Assembly: GCA_946617225.1 (NCBI GenBank)
Contig: CAMOJW010000005.1
Span: 1 to 32,263, forward strand
DNA: 32,263 nucleotides
DNA from: an uncultured Lachnospiraceae bacterium
Lineage (GTDB): Bacteria > Bacillota > Clostridia > Lachnospirales > Lachnospiraceae
Direction: 5' to 3'
The notes under the pieces are model-generated. The model saw nothing but the letters and a program-made list of their open reading frames with translations, was not told the DNA's origin and ran no database searches. Positions 16,000-23,546 of the stretch are shown one piece after another (positions within the stretch are counted from its first letter, which is position 1; each line of letters opens with the position of its first letter). A program made the translations under genes and the position numbers.

Positions 16000-16005
16000 G
16001 ATCAT

Positions 16006-16317
16006 TCTCCTGTGCCGGCTGTCAGCTGTCTTTTGTTTCCTTCATTCTAGACGCCGTCCGGCTTAAAATGGTGTTAGAGCCTCCCTGCAGGACATTAAGA
16101 TTGTGTGAAGACGGGAAATTGTACAGACACAAGAGCAATACTGTTCAAAGCGGCGGCTGATGGTGTAAAATAATTCTGTATAGTCTTAAGGAAGACAACT
16201 GAATGGGTGTCGTGTATATTGGAAGTATCCCAAAAGAAGGATCCTGAAGGAGCATAACATCCTGAGGGGGAATAACAGCCAGAGGGAGCATAACAGCCTG
16301 AAGGAGAAGGACAGGAC
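16006..16317. other. Divergent intergenic region between trkH and araD
   Basis: This 312-nt region separates two divergent modules and must hold both promoters. TAGAAT is a possible -10 on the minus strand; TAAAAT at about 16166 and TATAGT at about 16179 are possible -10 boxes on the plus strand. None has a convincing -35, so I assign no promoter. The plus-strand leader ends in four 18-bp repeats. Confidence 0.5.
16243..16314 (+). repeat. Four 18-bp tandem repeats carrying repeated ribosome-binding-like sequences
   Basis: Units start at 16243, 16261, 16279 and 16297 (for example CCTGAAGGAGCATAACAT). Each contains a purine-rich AAGGAG- or GAGGGAG-like stretch. The last one, AAGGAGAAGGACAGGAC, is the ribosome binding site for the ATG at 16318. 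Confidence 0.85.
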
Positions 16318-17019
16318 ATGCTGGAAGAACTGAAACAGGCGGTCTATGAGGCCAATATGCTGCTGCCGCAGTACGGCCTGGTGACTTTCACGTGGGGCAA
16401 TGCGAGCGGCGTGGACAGAGAGCGGGGGCTTTTTGTCATCAAGCCCAGCGGCGTTCCCTACGAGAAACTGCGCTGGGAAGACATGGTCGTGGTCGATTAT
16501 GACGGCCATAAGGTGGAGGGGAAGTTGAACCCTTCCTCCGACACCGCCACGCACGCGTGGCTCTACAAGAAGTGGGATATGATCGGCGGCATCGTGCACA
16601 CCCACTCCTCCTATGCCACCAGCTGGGCCCAGGCCGGGCGCAGCATCCCCTGCTACGGGACCACACACGCCGACTACTACTACGGGGAGGTGCCCTGCCT
16701 GCGCTGCCTCACCGGGGAGGAGATCGACGAGGCCTATGAGCTCAACACCGGCAGGCTGATCGTGGAGGAGTTCGCCGCCATGAACAAGGATCCCAAGGCG
16801 GTCTCGGCCGTCCTCTGCAGGAACCACGGACCGTTCACATGGGGCAAGGATGCTGTGGATGCCGTCCACAGTGCCGTGGTGCTCGAGGAGGTCGCCAAAA
16901 TGGCCTACAGGTGCGAGCTGATCAACCCGAAGGTGCAGCCGGCCCCGCAGGTGCTGCAGGACAAGCATTATTACAGAAAACACGGCGCAGGCGCCTATTA
17001 CGGACAGAACGGGAACTGA
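16318..17019 (+). CDS. araD: L-ribulose-5-phosphate 4-epimerase (class II aldolase family)
   Basis: Interconverts L-ribulose-5-phosphate and D-xylulose-5-phosphate. At 233 aa it has the normal length. Zinc-binding and active-site motifs are present: GNASGVD, KPSGVPYEKL, SSDTATHAWLYKKW, the zinc pair in VHTHSSYATSWAQ, GTTHADYYYGEVP, and a third His in RNHGPFTWG. UlaF- and SgaE-type enzymes share these motifs, so the true sugar could be arabinose, ascorbate or another pentulose. Two transketolase halves follow directly, which fits entry of xylulose-5-phosphate into the pentose phosphate pathway. Confidence 0.92.
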   Translation: MLEELKQAVYEANMLLPQYGLVTFTWGNASGVDRERGLFVIKPSGVPYEKLRWEDMVVVDYDGHKVEGKLNPSSDTATHAWLYKKWDMIGGIVHTHSSYATSWAQAGRSIPCYGTTHADYYYGEVPCLRCLTGEEIDEAYELNTGRLIVEEFAAMNKDPKAVSAVLCRNHGPFTWGKDAVDAVHSAVVLEEVAKMAYRCELINPKVQPAPQVLQDKHYYRKHGAGAYYGQNGN

Positions 17020-17052
17020 GCGTACAGCAGACAAGAAGGAGAGAACTTCACA

Positions 17053-17880
17053 ATGAACATGCAGGAACTGCAGAAGATCGCCAATCAGGTGCGAAAGGAC
17101 ATCATTATAGAAGTGTTCCATGCCAAGGCGGGGCATCCGGGCGGATCCCTGTCGGCAGCGGAGATTTTTACCTGGCTGTATTTTGAAGAAATGAACATAG
17201 ATCCGTCTCGTCTCGACGATCCTGACCGGGACCGTTTCGTCCTCTCCAAAGGGCACGCATGTCCGGGTCTCTACGGAGCCATGTGCGAGCGCGGATATTT
17301 CGACAGGGAGGAGCTGAAGACGTTCCGCCACATCGGCACGCGTCTCCAGGGACATCCCTCCATGCGCAACCTTCCCGGCGTCGATATGAGCACCGGCTCC
17401 CTGGGCCAGGGCATTTCCGCCGCGGTCGGGATGGCACTAGCCGCAAGGGTGAACGGCAGGAAGTACCGCACCTATACCCTTCTGGGGGACGGAGAGCTGC
17501 AGGAAGGCCAGGTCTGGGAAGCCGCCATGTTTGCAGGTGCCAAAAAACTGGACAACCTCTGCGTGATCGTGGACAACAACAACCTGCAGATCGACGGGGC
17601 CATCGACAAGGTCAACAGCCCCTATCCCATCGATCAGAAATTCGAAGCCTTCAATTTCCATGTGCTCCATGCGGACGGACACGATTTTGAATCCCTGGCC
17701 GGTGCCTTTTCCAGGGCCAGAGAGATCAAGGGTCAGCCTACGGTGATCATCTGCAGGACCATCAAGGGCAAGGGCGTCTCCTTCATGGAGAACGTCGCAG
17801 GCTGGCACGGCAAGGCTCCGAACGCGGAGGAATACAAGATCGCCATGGAAGATCTGGAAAGGATCGGTGAGACATTATGA
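17053..17880 (+). CDS. Transketolase, N-terminal (TPP-binding) subunit
   Basis: A 275-aa half-transketolase containing the pyrophosphate-binding part of the active site. HAKAGHPGGSLSAAEI is the family's first motif. GDGELQEGQVWEAAMFAGAKK followed by DNNNLQIDG is the GDG...NN thiamine diphosphate motif. AAGGAGAG lies 8 nt before the ATG. The stop overlaps the start of the C-terminal subunit in ATGA, giving coupled and probably equal synthesis. Split transketolases of this kind are common in anaerobic Firmicutes and archaea. Confidence 0.93.
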   Translation: MNMQELQKIANQVRKDIIIEVFHAKAGHPGGSLSAAEIFTWLYFEEMNIDPSRLDDPDRDRFVLSKGHACPGLYGAMCERGYFDREELKTFRHIGTRLQGHPSMRNLPGVDMSTGSLGQGISAAVGMALAARVNGRKYRTYTLLGDGELQEGQVWEAAMFAGAKKLDNLCVIVDNNNLQIDGAIDKVNSPYPIDQKFEAFNFHVLHADGHDFESLAGAFSRAREIKGQPTVIICRTIKGKGVSFMENVAGWHGKAPNAEEYKIAMEDLERIGETL

Positions 17881-18818
17881 GCGAAGTGAAGAAGATCGCC
17901 ACACGCGAGAGCTATGGCAAGACGCTGGCGGAGCTCGGCGCCGAGGACCCGAGGATCGTCGTCCTGGATGCGGACCTGTCCGGTTCCACCAAGACCGCTG
18001 TTTTCGGCAAGGCATTTCCCGACCGGTTCTTCAACTGCGGCATCGCGGAAGCCAACATGATATCCATCGCGGCAGGCCTGGCAGCGGCGGGGATGATCCC
18101 TTTTGCCAGTTCTTTTGCCATGTTTGCGGCGGGGCGCGCCTATGAGCAGATCCGCAACAGCATCGGCTATCCGCACCTGAATGTCAAGATCGGCGCCTCC
18201 CACGGCGGTATCACCGTGGGCGAGGACGGCGCCTCCCACCAGTGCCTCGAGGATATCGCCATCATGCGCAGCATCCCGGGCATGGTCATCATGTGCCCCG
18301 CGGATGACGTGGAGGCCAGGGCCTGCGTGCGCGCGGCCGCCAAATATGACGGTCCCGTCTACATGCGCTTCGGGCGCGCTGCAGTGCCGGTGGTATTCCC
18401 TGAGGATTACAAGTTCGAGATCGGCAAAGGCGCCATCCTCCGCGAGGGCACCGATGTCTCCATCATCGCCAACGGCCTCTGCATCAACTCCGCCTTCGAG
18501 GCGGCCGAACTGCTGGCGGCCGACGGCATCAGCGCCGAGATCGTCAACATCTGCACCGTCAAGCCTCTGGACGAGGAGCTCGTCATCAAGACAGCTACCA
18601 AGACCGGCCGCGTTGTGACAGCGGAGGAGCACAGCATCATCGGCGGCCTCGGCAGTGCGGTCGCGGAGTGCCTCGCCGAGAAGTGCCCCACCAAAATGTA
18701 CCGCATCGGCGTCCGCGACCGCTTCGGCGAGTCCGGCCCCGCCATGGATCTGATGCACCTCTTCGAACTCGACGGCGAGGGCGTCTACAAGCAGGTCAAG
18801 GCGTTCCTGGAGGCGTAA
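17877..18818 (+). CDS. Transketolase, C-terminal (pyrimidine-binding) subunit
   Basis: A 313-aa second half of transketolase. The catalytic Glu lies in FFNCGIAEANMISIAAGLA. GASHGGITVGEDGASHQ and MRFGRAAVPV are typical of the pyrimidine domain, and GRVVTAEEHSIIGGLGSAV is the C-terminal domain signature. It overlaps the previous gene by 4 nt. With the N-terminal half it would form an alpha2beta2 enzyme moving two-carbon units between pentose and other sugar phosphates. A DXS-like role is unlikely because of the split form and the araD/rpe neighbours. Confidence 0.93.
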   Translation: MSEVKKIATRESYGKTLAELGAEDPRIVVLDADLSGSTKTAVFGKAFPDRFFNCGIAEANMISIAAGLAAAGMIPFASSFAMFAAGRAYEQIRNSIGYPHLNVKIGASHGGITVGEDGASHQCLEDIAIMRSIPGMVIMCPADDVEARACVRAAAKYDGPVYMRFGRAAVPVVFPEDYKFEIGKGAILREGTDVSIIANGLCINSAFEAAELLAADGISAEIVNICTVKPLDEELVIKTATKTGRVVTAEEHSIIGGLGSAVAECLAEKCPTKMYRIGVRDRFGESGPAMDLMHLFELDGEGVYKQVKAFLEA

Positions 18819-18838
18819 AGGTATCATTGGACCAGGAT

Positions 18839-18874
18839 CTCCCCGGGGCTGTCCGAAGGGACAGTCCCGGGGAG
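18839..18874 (+). terminator. Hairpin after the transketolase genes
   Basis: CTCCCCGGGGCTGTCC and GGACAGTCCCGGGGAG form a 16-bp stem (one G-U pair) with a GAAG loop. The downstream TGCTGTCTTCCCTGTT is only moderately T-rich, so this may be a leaky terminator before rpe. Confidence 0.65.
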
Positions 18875-18937
18875 TGCTGTCTTCCCTGTTCAATAGTTTT
18901 CCTGTCGGATAGAAATGAGCATACTGAGGGATATATT

Positions 18938-19684
18938 ATGAAAAACACGAACGAACTCGCACCTTCCATTCTCTCTGCAGATTTTGTCCGGCTCGGCGAG
19001 CAGATCCTCGAGACGCGTCAGGGAGGCGCCGGATGGGTCCATGTCGACGTGATGGACGGACATTTCGTCCCTGAGATCTCTTACGGGGAGCCAATCGTCC
19101 GCTGCATCCGCCCCCTCACCGACCAGTTCCTGGATGTGCACCTGATGGTGACGAATCCGGGACAGCACGTGGAGAGCTTCGCGCAGGCAGGCGCGGACAG
19201 CTTCACATTCCACTTTGAGGCCATGCCGGGCGGAAATGGTGCCTACGGCGGGGAAGGCACTTACGGGCAGCCGGTCCGTTCCGATGTCGGCGACGATGAC
19301 CTGCAGACCGCGCTCGCAGCCTCCCGGGAGCTGATCGCCCGGATCCATGAGAGCAGCATGAAAGCCGGCATCTCCATCAAGCCCCTCACCCCTGTGGAAG
19401 CGATCTTCTCTCTGCTGCCGGAGCTCGACATGGTGCTGATCATGACCGTGGAGCCCGGTTTCGGCGGCCAGAAATACATCCCCGCTTCCACAGAGCGCAT
19501 CCGCACCCTCCGCGCGGAGGCGGAGCGTGTCAATCCCGCCCTCCGCATCGAGGTGGACGGCGGCATCAAGACCGACAACGTCCGCACCGTCCTGGCGGCC
19601 GGCGCAGACACCATCGTCGCAGGCAGCGCCGTCTACGGCGACGACGTCTACGGGCAGACGGAGGCGTTTATGAAGCTGCTGTGA
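18938..19684 (+). CDS. rpe: Ribulose-phosphate 3-epimerase
   Basis: Interconverts ribulose-5-phosphate and xylulose-5-phosphate. Motifs: APSILSADF, the metal/active-site stretch WVHVDVMDGHFVPE, DVHLMVTNP, TVEPGFGGQKY, and the phosphate-binding RIEVDGGIKTDN and AGADTIVAGSAVY. The 248-aa protein is about 25 aa longer than usual because of an insertion of roughly 22 aa after TFHFEAMPG, partly built from two 18-bp repeats (GAYGGE and GTYGQP). GAGGG lies 7 nt before the ATG. The ORF track start at 18668 lies inside the transketolase gene and is wrong. A hairpin separates it from the transketolase pair. Confidence 0.95.
   Translation: MKNTNELAPSILSADFVRLGEQILETRQGGAGWVHVDVMDGHFVPEISYGEPIVRCIRPLTDQFLDVHLMVTNPGQHVESFAQAGADSFTFHFEAMPGGNGAYGGEGTYGQPVRSDVGDDDLQTALAASRELIARIHESSMKAGISIKPLTPVEAIFSLLPELDMVLIMTVEPGFGGQKYIPASTERIRTLRAEAERVNPALRIEVDGGIKTDNVRTVLAAGADTIVAGSAVYGDDVYGQTEAFMKLL
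19238..19273. repeat. 18-bp in-frame tandem repeat in rpe
   Basis: Copies at 19238-19255 and 19256-19273 encode GAYGGE and GTYGQP, in a loop insertion absent from typical Rpe. Confidence 0.6.
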
Positions 19685-19733
19685 GGATACTGTAAATACA
19701 TTATATCCGCTGCGATGGCGGCCCGGCCCGGGG

Positions 19734-20024
19734 CGTTACCGCAGCGGTGAAATAACGAAAAAACCACCGCGGAAACAACGACTCAGCCTCATATCGTTGT
19801 CGCCGCGGTGAAATAATGAAAAAACCACCGCGGAAACAACGACTCGGCCTCATATCGTTGTCGCCGCGGTGAAATAATGAAAAAATCACCGCGGAAACAA
19901 CGACTCAGCCGTATATCGTTGTCGCCGCGGTGAAATAATGGAATAATCACCGCGGAAACAACGACTTGGCCTCATATCGTTGTCGCCGCGGTGAAATAAC
20001 GAAAAAACCACCGCGACGACAACG
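19734..20024. repeat. Array 1 of a 61-bp palindromic repeat (family C), five units
   Basis: Units start at 19734, 19795, 19856, 19917 and 19978. Each is a 47-nt hairpin: arm CGTTGTCGCCGCGGTG, an A-rich loop of about 15 nt, and arm CACCGCGGAAACAACG, followed by a 14-nt linker (ACTCAGCCTCATAT and close variants). The arms pair over 14 of 16 positions. The last unit has changes that restore pairing (CACCGCGACGACAACG). The ORF on this stretch is a shadow of the repeat. Confidence 0.92.
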
Positions 20025-20062
20025 CCTCCGCGAGCTGCCACCAGCAGGCGTCTGTCCCCTGG

Positions 20063-21055
20063 CTACATCATCAGCGGCACATCCGACGCCCCGCCGAAAG
20101 GCACAGCAGACTTATACTTGCTGCAGAGCATCTGGAGAATCCATTCGCAATCCCGCAGATCTAATGGGCTGTCACCGTCCTCACATGTGATCAGAAGATC
20201 TCTGCCGGGATAGATCCCGGCATCGAGGTAGCGGGCGAGTCTTCTCTGTGTGTCCTGCAGGTAGCCGGTCTTGCTGAGCGCGCCGAAGTGCTCCCAGTAT
20301 AGAAGCTTCCCGTCCGGCAGCAGGATCGTGAAATCCGGGCAGAAGACCTGATCTCCCACCCTCAGGATCTGTTCATAGTGAAACGGGATCCGGTGCTCGA
20401 AGAGCCAGTCAGCGATAAAAGCCTCCGATTTGGACCGCACGATGAGGCCGCATTTCGCCCGCACCCGCAGTTCGTTCAGGTGCCGGTCGCTGCATTCATA
20501 GGGTTCCCGGCACCAGTCAGTCATCCATTTTACTGATTCCAGAAGGGCTGGGGCGAGGAGGTCCTTCTCGGCGTGTTGACGGCTGTTCAGCGGGTATTTT
20601 TCTTTATACTGATAATTAGCATCTCGCATGAAGCTGTCCGGGACGGCATTTCCTGATTTTAAGACACGTCTGTTGGCATAATCGATACCGGCAGATATGG
20701 CAGCGACCGCTTCAGACGCCAGGTCAGAAGTCAGAAACAGTAATCCGGCATCCGCCGATGCAGCAGATGTTTCCAACAGCATCTGATCAATAAGACAGAT
20801 CTGGGTTTCCAGCGTTTCCGCCATTTTCAGGTGATAGTCTTTTACAGACAGGTCGGTCGCAAGAGATCTGTTTTTACGGTTTATAACAGTTCCTCCGCTG
20901 CGTGCCCCCTCCTCTCTGTACATCCATTTCACGTAATCGCCGTTCTTCAGAAAAACGATCTTCCCATGTGGGCAGAAATTCAGCTGGTTCCTGTGATAAG
21001 CGGCCTGCTCCGCCATCTCTCTTCTTATCTCGCAAACTCGTTGATCCAGACGCAC
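20063..21055 (-). CDS. Probable PD-(D/E)XK-type nuclease-like protein, flanked by repeat arrays
   Basis: A 330-aa protein of a type I associate with uncharacterised Firmicute proteins. The N-terminal third has KIVFLKNGDYVKWMYREEG and INRKNRSLATDLSVKDYH, then a helical, possibly coiled-coil part. The C-terminal half has IVRSKSEAFIADWL (conserved Glu), FHYEQILRVG, CPDFTILLPDG (the Asp of a PD motif) and LLYWEHFGALS, which together resemble a PD-(D/E)XK nuclease core with the last Lys position altered. GTG starts exist at 21061 and 21055; AAGGAGG lies 7 nt before the second, which I use. Its upstream region is AT-rich compared with neighbours, suggesting acquisition. Arrays of the same hairpin repeat lie 38 nt after its stop and 167 nt before its start. 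Activity is not proven. Confidence 0.7.
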   Translation of the reverse strand: MRLDQRVCEIRREMAEQAAYHRNQLNFCPHGKIVFLKNGDYVKWMYREEGARSGGTVINRKNRSLATDLSVKDYHLKMAETLETQICLIDQMLLETSAASADAGLLFLTSDLASEAVAAISAGIDYANRRVLKSGNAVPDSFMRDANYQYKEKYPLNSRQHAEKDLLAPALLESVKWMTDWCREPYECSDRHLNELRVRAKCGLIVRSKSEAFIADWLFEHRIPFHYEQILRVGDQVFCPDFTILLPDGKLLYWEHFGALSKTGYLQDTQRRLARYLDAGIYPGRDLLITCEDGDSPLDLRDCEWILQMLCSKYKSAVPFGGASDVPLMM

Positions 21056-21115
21056 GTCCACTCCTCCTTATGGCGCAATCGCGAACTCAATATACGTTTA
21101 TATGAATTCAAACAC

Positions 21116-21143
21116 AGTATACACGCTTCAGAGGATCAAGCAA
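21116..21143 (-). promoter_or_regulatory. Candidate promoter of the nuclease-like gene
   Basis: On the minus strand TTGCTT, 16 nt, then TATACT lies about 60 nt upstream of the start. The -10 is good and the -35 weak. Confidence 0.4.
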
Positions 21144-21222
21144 AGAGGTCTTCTGTGAAATTAGTATAAACATTTAATTGTTCTATCCCCAGGGCTTGCG
21201 AAAAAGCGCCCCGGTCTCATAT

Positions 21223-21452
21223 CGTTGTCGCCGCGGTGAAAAAATGAAAAAATCACCGCGGAAACAACGACTCGGCCGTATATCGTTGTCGCCGCGGTGA
21301 AATAACGAAATAATCACCGCAGAAACAACGACTTGGCCTCATATCGTTGTCGCCGCGGTGAAATAATGAAAAAATCACCGCGGAAACAACGATTCAGCCG
21401 CATATCGTTGCCGCTGCGGTGATATAAAGGGAAAATCACGAGAGATATAACG
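21223..21452. repeat. Array 2 of the 61-bp palindromic repeat (family C), four units
   Basis: Units start at 21223, 21284, 21345 and 21406, in the same orientation and period as array 1 and with the same linkers (ACTCGGCCGTATAT, ACTTGGCCTCATAT). The last unit is decayed (CGTTGCCGCTGCGGTG...). The two arrays form large direct repeats around the nuclease-like gene. Confidence 0.92.
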
Positions 21453-21542
21453 ACAGCAGACATCTTGGCGACATCCCGTTATACTCAGCAGTCAGGCCTG
21501 TAGTCAGGCAGCGCCAGAGAATGATTAAAAATGCAATAATGC

Positions 21543-21571
21543 TTGAAAACAATGCATAATCCACGTATAAT
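21543..21571 (+). promoter_or_regulatory. Sigma-70 promoter of the nhaC-like gene
   Basis: TTGAAA, a 17-nt spacer and a consensus TATAAT lie in an AT-rich stretch. The transcript would start near 21578 and carry a leader of about 180 nt. Confidence 0.65.
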
Positions 21572-21605
21572 CATCCTCATAGCGCCTGTATCATTGTATA
21601 CAACG

Positions 21606-21723
21606 GGTGGAGGGAAGCCTCTGGTGGAGGGAAGCCTCTGGCGGAGGGAAGCCTCTGCCGACCGCAGCTGTAATCGATACAGCCGCGCAGGGCATCCGCC
21701 CGCCGCGGCCGCCCGAAGGCGGC
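21606..21723 (+). other. Repeat- and hairpin-containing leader of the nhaC-like gene
   Basis: The leader contains three 17-bp repeats (GGTGGAGGGAAGCCTCT and variants, 21606-21656). A hairpin GCTGTA-ATCGA-TACAGC follows at 21667-21683, and GCCGCC-CGAA-GGCGGC at 21708-21723. It matches no riboswitch class that I recognise. Its size and position upstream of an ion transporter allow a regulatory role. Confidence 0.5.
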
Positions 21724-21760
21724 GCATAGTTTCGATCAGTTTCACATGAGGAGGGAGAGT

Positions 21761-23269
21761 ATGGGTCTGTTTTACATGACACCGTGGGCACTGCTGCCGC
21801 CGGTCATCGCGATCGCGCTGGCACTGATCACCAAGGAAGTTTATTCATCGCTGTTCGTGGGCATCATCGTGGGTGGCCTGCTGTATTCGGGGTTCAGTTT
21901 TGAGGGGACGCTGACCCACGCTTTCAATGACGGCATCGTCGCGTCGCTGGCGGATCCGTACAATGTCGGTATCCTGGTGTTCCTGGTGATCCTGGGCATC
22001 CTGGTCGCGCTGATGAACAAGGCGGGGGGCTCGGCGGCTTTCGGCCGCTGGGCTTCGGATAAGATCAAGTCCAGAGCCGGTGCGCAGCTGGCGACCATCG
22101 CACTGGGCGTGCTGATCTTCATCGACGACTATTTCAACTGTCTGACGGTCGGCAGCGTCATGCGGCCGGTCACCGACAAGAGCCAGATCTCCAGGGCCAA
22201 GCTGGCTTACCTGATCGATGCCACGGCGGCGCCGGTGTGCATCATCGCGCCGGTCTCATCCTGGGCGGCGGCAGTTTCCTCCTATGTGCAGGACGGCAAC
22301 GGCCTGTACCTGTTCATCCGGGCCATCCCCTACAATTTCTACGCCATCCTCACGATCGTGATGATGATCTTCCTGGCGCTCACGGGCATGGAATACGGTC
22401 CGATGGCCATCCATGAGACGAACGCGAAGGAAAGAGGAGACCTCTTCTCCGGAAAGCAGCTCGCCGGAGAGACAGGGGAGGCCGTCGAGAATCCCAAGGG
22501 CCGCGTCATCGACCTGGTCCTGCCCATCGCGGTGCTGATCGTCGCCTGCGTCATCGGCATGATCTACTCGGGCGGTTTCTTCGAGGGGACCGGTTTTGTC
22601 GAGGCGTTCTCCAATTCCGATGCTTCCGTCGGCCTGATGCTGGGCAGCGCGGTGGCGCTCGTCGTGACGGTGATCCTGTACCTGGTGCGCCGCGTCCTGA
22701 CCTTCAAACAGATCACGGACAGCATTCCCGAGGGTTTCAAGGCCATGGTGCCGGCTATCCTGATCCTGACTTTTGCCTGGAGCCTCAAGGCTATGACCGA
22801 TTCCCTGGGCGCCAAGGAGTTCGTCGAGGAGCTCGTGAAGAGTTCTGCGGGAAGTTTTGCCATCTTCCTGCCGGCGATCATCTTCCTGATCGCGTGCTTC
22901 CTGTCGTTCGCGACCGGCACGAGCTGGGGCACCTTCGGCATCCTGATCCCGATCACCCTGGGCGTGTTCCCGCTGAAGGATCCCCTGGGCGTCATCTGCG
23001 TCTCCGCCTGCATGGCCGGCGCGGTCTGCGGCGACCACTGCTCGCCCATCTCCGACACCACCATCATGGCCAGTGCCGGCGCGCAGTGTGACCACGTGAC
23101 CCACGTGTCGACGCAGCTGCCCTATGCCATCACGGTCGCGGCGGTCAGTTTCGTGGCTTACATCATCGCGGGGATCATGCCCAATGCCTTCATCGCGCTG
23201 CCGGTGGCGATCCTCCTGATGATCGGGACCCTGGTCGTGATGAGAAAAGTGTTCCGGGCCGGACAGTAA
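21761..23269 (+). CDS. NhaC-family Na+/H+ antiporter-like transporter
   Basis: A 502-aa polytopic membrane protein with about 11-12 hydrophobic segments. The family signature is clear: FIDDYFNCLTVGSVMRPVTD in the first half, and ATGTSWGTFGILIPI followed by CGDHCSPISDTTIMASAGAQCDH in the second. NhaC-family members exchange sodium for protons, or in some cases organic acids or amino acids, so the substrate is uncertain. GAGGAGGGAGAGT precedes the ATG at 21761; the track start at 21746 overlaps this site. It appears to be a single-gene unit, ended by the hairpin at 23378-23420. Confidence 0.9.
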   Translation: MGLFYMTPWALLPPVIAIALALITKEVYSSLFVGIIVGGLLYSGFSFEGTLTHAFNDGIVASLADPYNVGILVFLVILGILVALMNKAGGSAAFGRWASDKIKSRAGAQLATIALGVLIFIDDYFNCLTVGSVMRPVTDKSQISRAKLAYLIDATAAPVCIIAPVSSWAAAVSSYVQDGNGLYLFIRAIPYNFYAILTIVMMIFLALTGMEYGPMAIHETNAKERGDLFSGKQLAGETGEAVENPKGRVIDLVLPIAVLIVACVIGMIYSGGFFEGTGFVEAFSNSDASVGLMLGSAVALVVTVILYLVRRVLTFKQITDSIPEGFKAMVPAILILTFAWSLKAMTDSLGAKEFVEELVKSSAGSFAIFLPAIIFLIACFLSFATGTSWGTFGILIPITLGVFPLKDPLGVICVSACMAGAVCGDHCSPISDTTIMASAGAQCDHVTHVSTQLPYAITVAAVSFVAYIIAGIMPNAFIALPVAILLMIGTLVVMRKVFRAGQ

Positions 23270-23296
23270 AACTCCGGCGCGGGTCAATAGCAAGAT

Positions 23297-23350
23297 CAGC
23301 AGCATCACAGCGCAGAACAATGCCGGTCAGCGGCATCACAGCGAAGAACA
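23297..23350. repeat. Two direct repeats of 31-bp spacing after the nhaC-like gene
   Basis: CAGCAGCATCACAGCGCAG at 23297 recurs with small changes at 23328. It is non-coding. Confidence 0.6.
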
Positions 23351-23377
23351 GTACAGAATAGTACAGAACAGGGCAGG

Positions 23378-23420
23378 ACAGGCCGGGGACGCGGAGCAGA
23401 GGTCCGCGTTCCCGGCCTGT
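23378..23420 (+). terminator. Long hairpin, probable terminator after the nhaC-like gene
   Basis: ACAGGCCGGGGACGCGGA and TCCGCGTTCCCGGCCTGT form an 18-bp stem with one G-U pair and a 7-nt loop. The T-run that follows is poor (CAGTATTCAG). Confidence 0.6.
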
Positions 23421-23433
23421 CAGTATTCAGTAT

Positions 23434-23462
23434 GTGACAAATGGACCCTGCTGTGCTAAAGT
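23434..23462 (+). promoter_or_regulatory. Candidate promoter of the solute-binding lipoprotein gene
   Basis: GTGACA, a 17-nt spacer and TAAAGT lie 85 nt upstream of the start at 23547, just after the hairpin. Confidence 0.45.
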
Positions 23463-23546
23463 ATTCAGAGAGATCAAATAAGGACATCGGAGCGCCGCAG
23501 TTTTCATGATGCGGCAGCCCCATGCGGATACATACAGGAGGGAACG

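Noticed and set aside
19734-21452. CRISPR arrays flanking a Cas-like nuclease
   Set aside because: Linkers are only 14 nt and nearly identical, and the protein does not resemble a known Cas nuclease.
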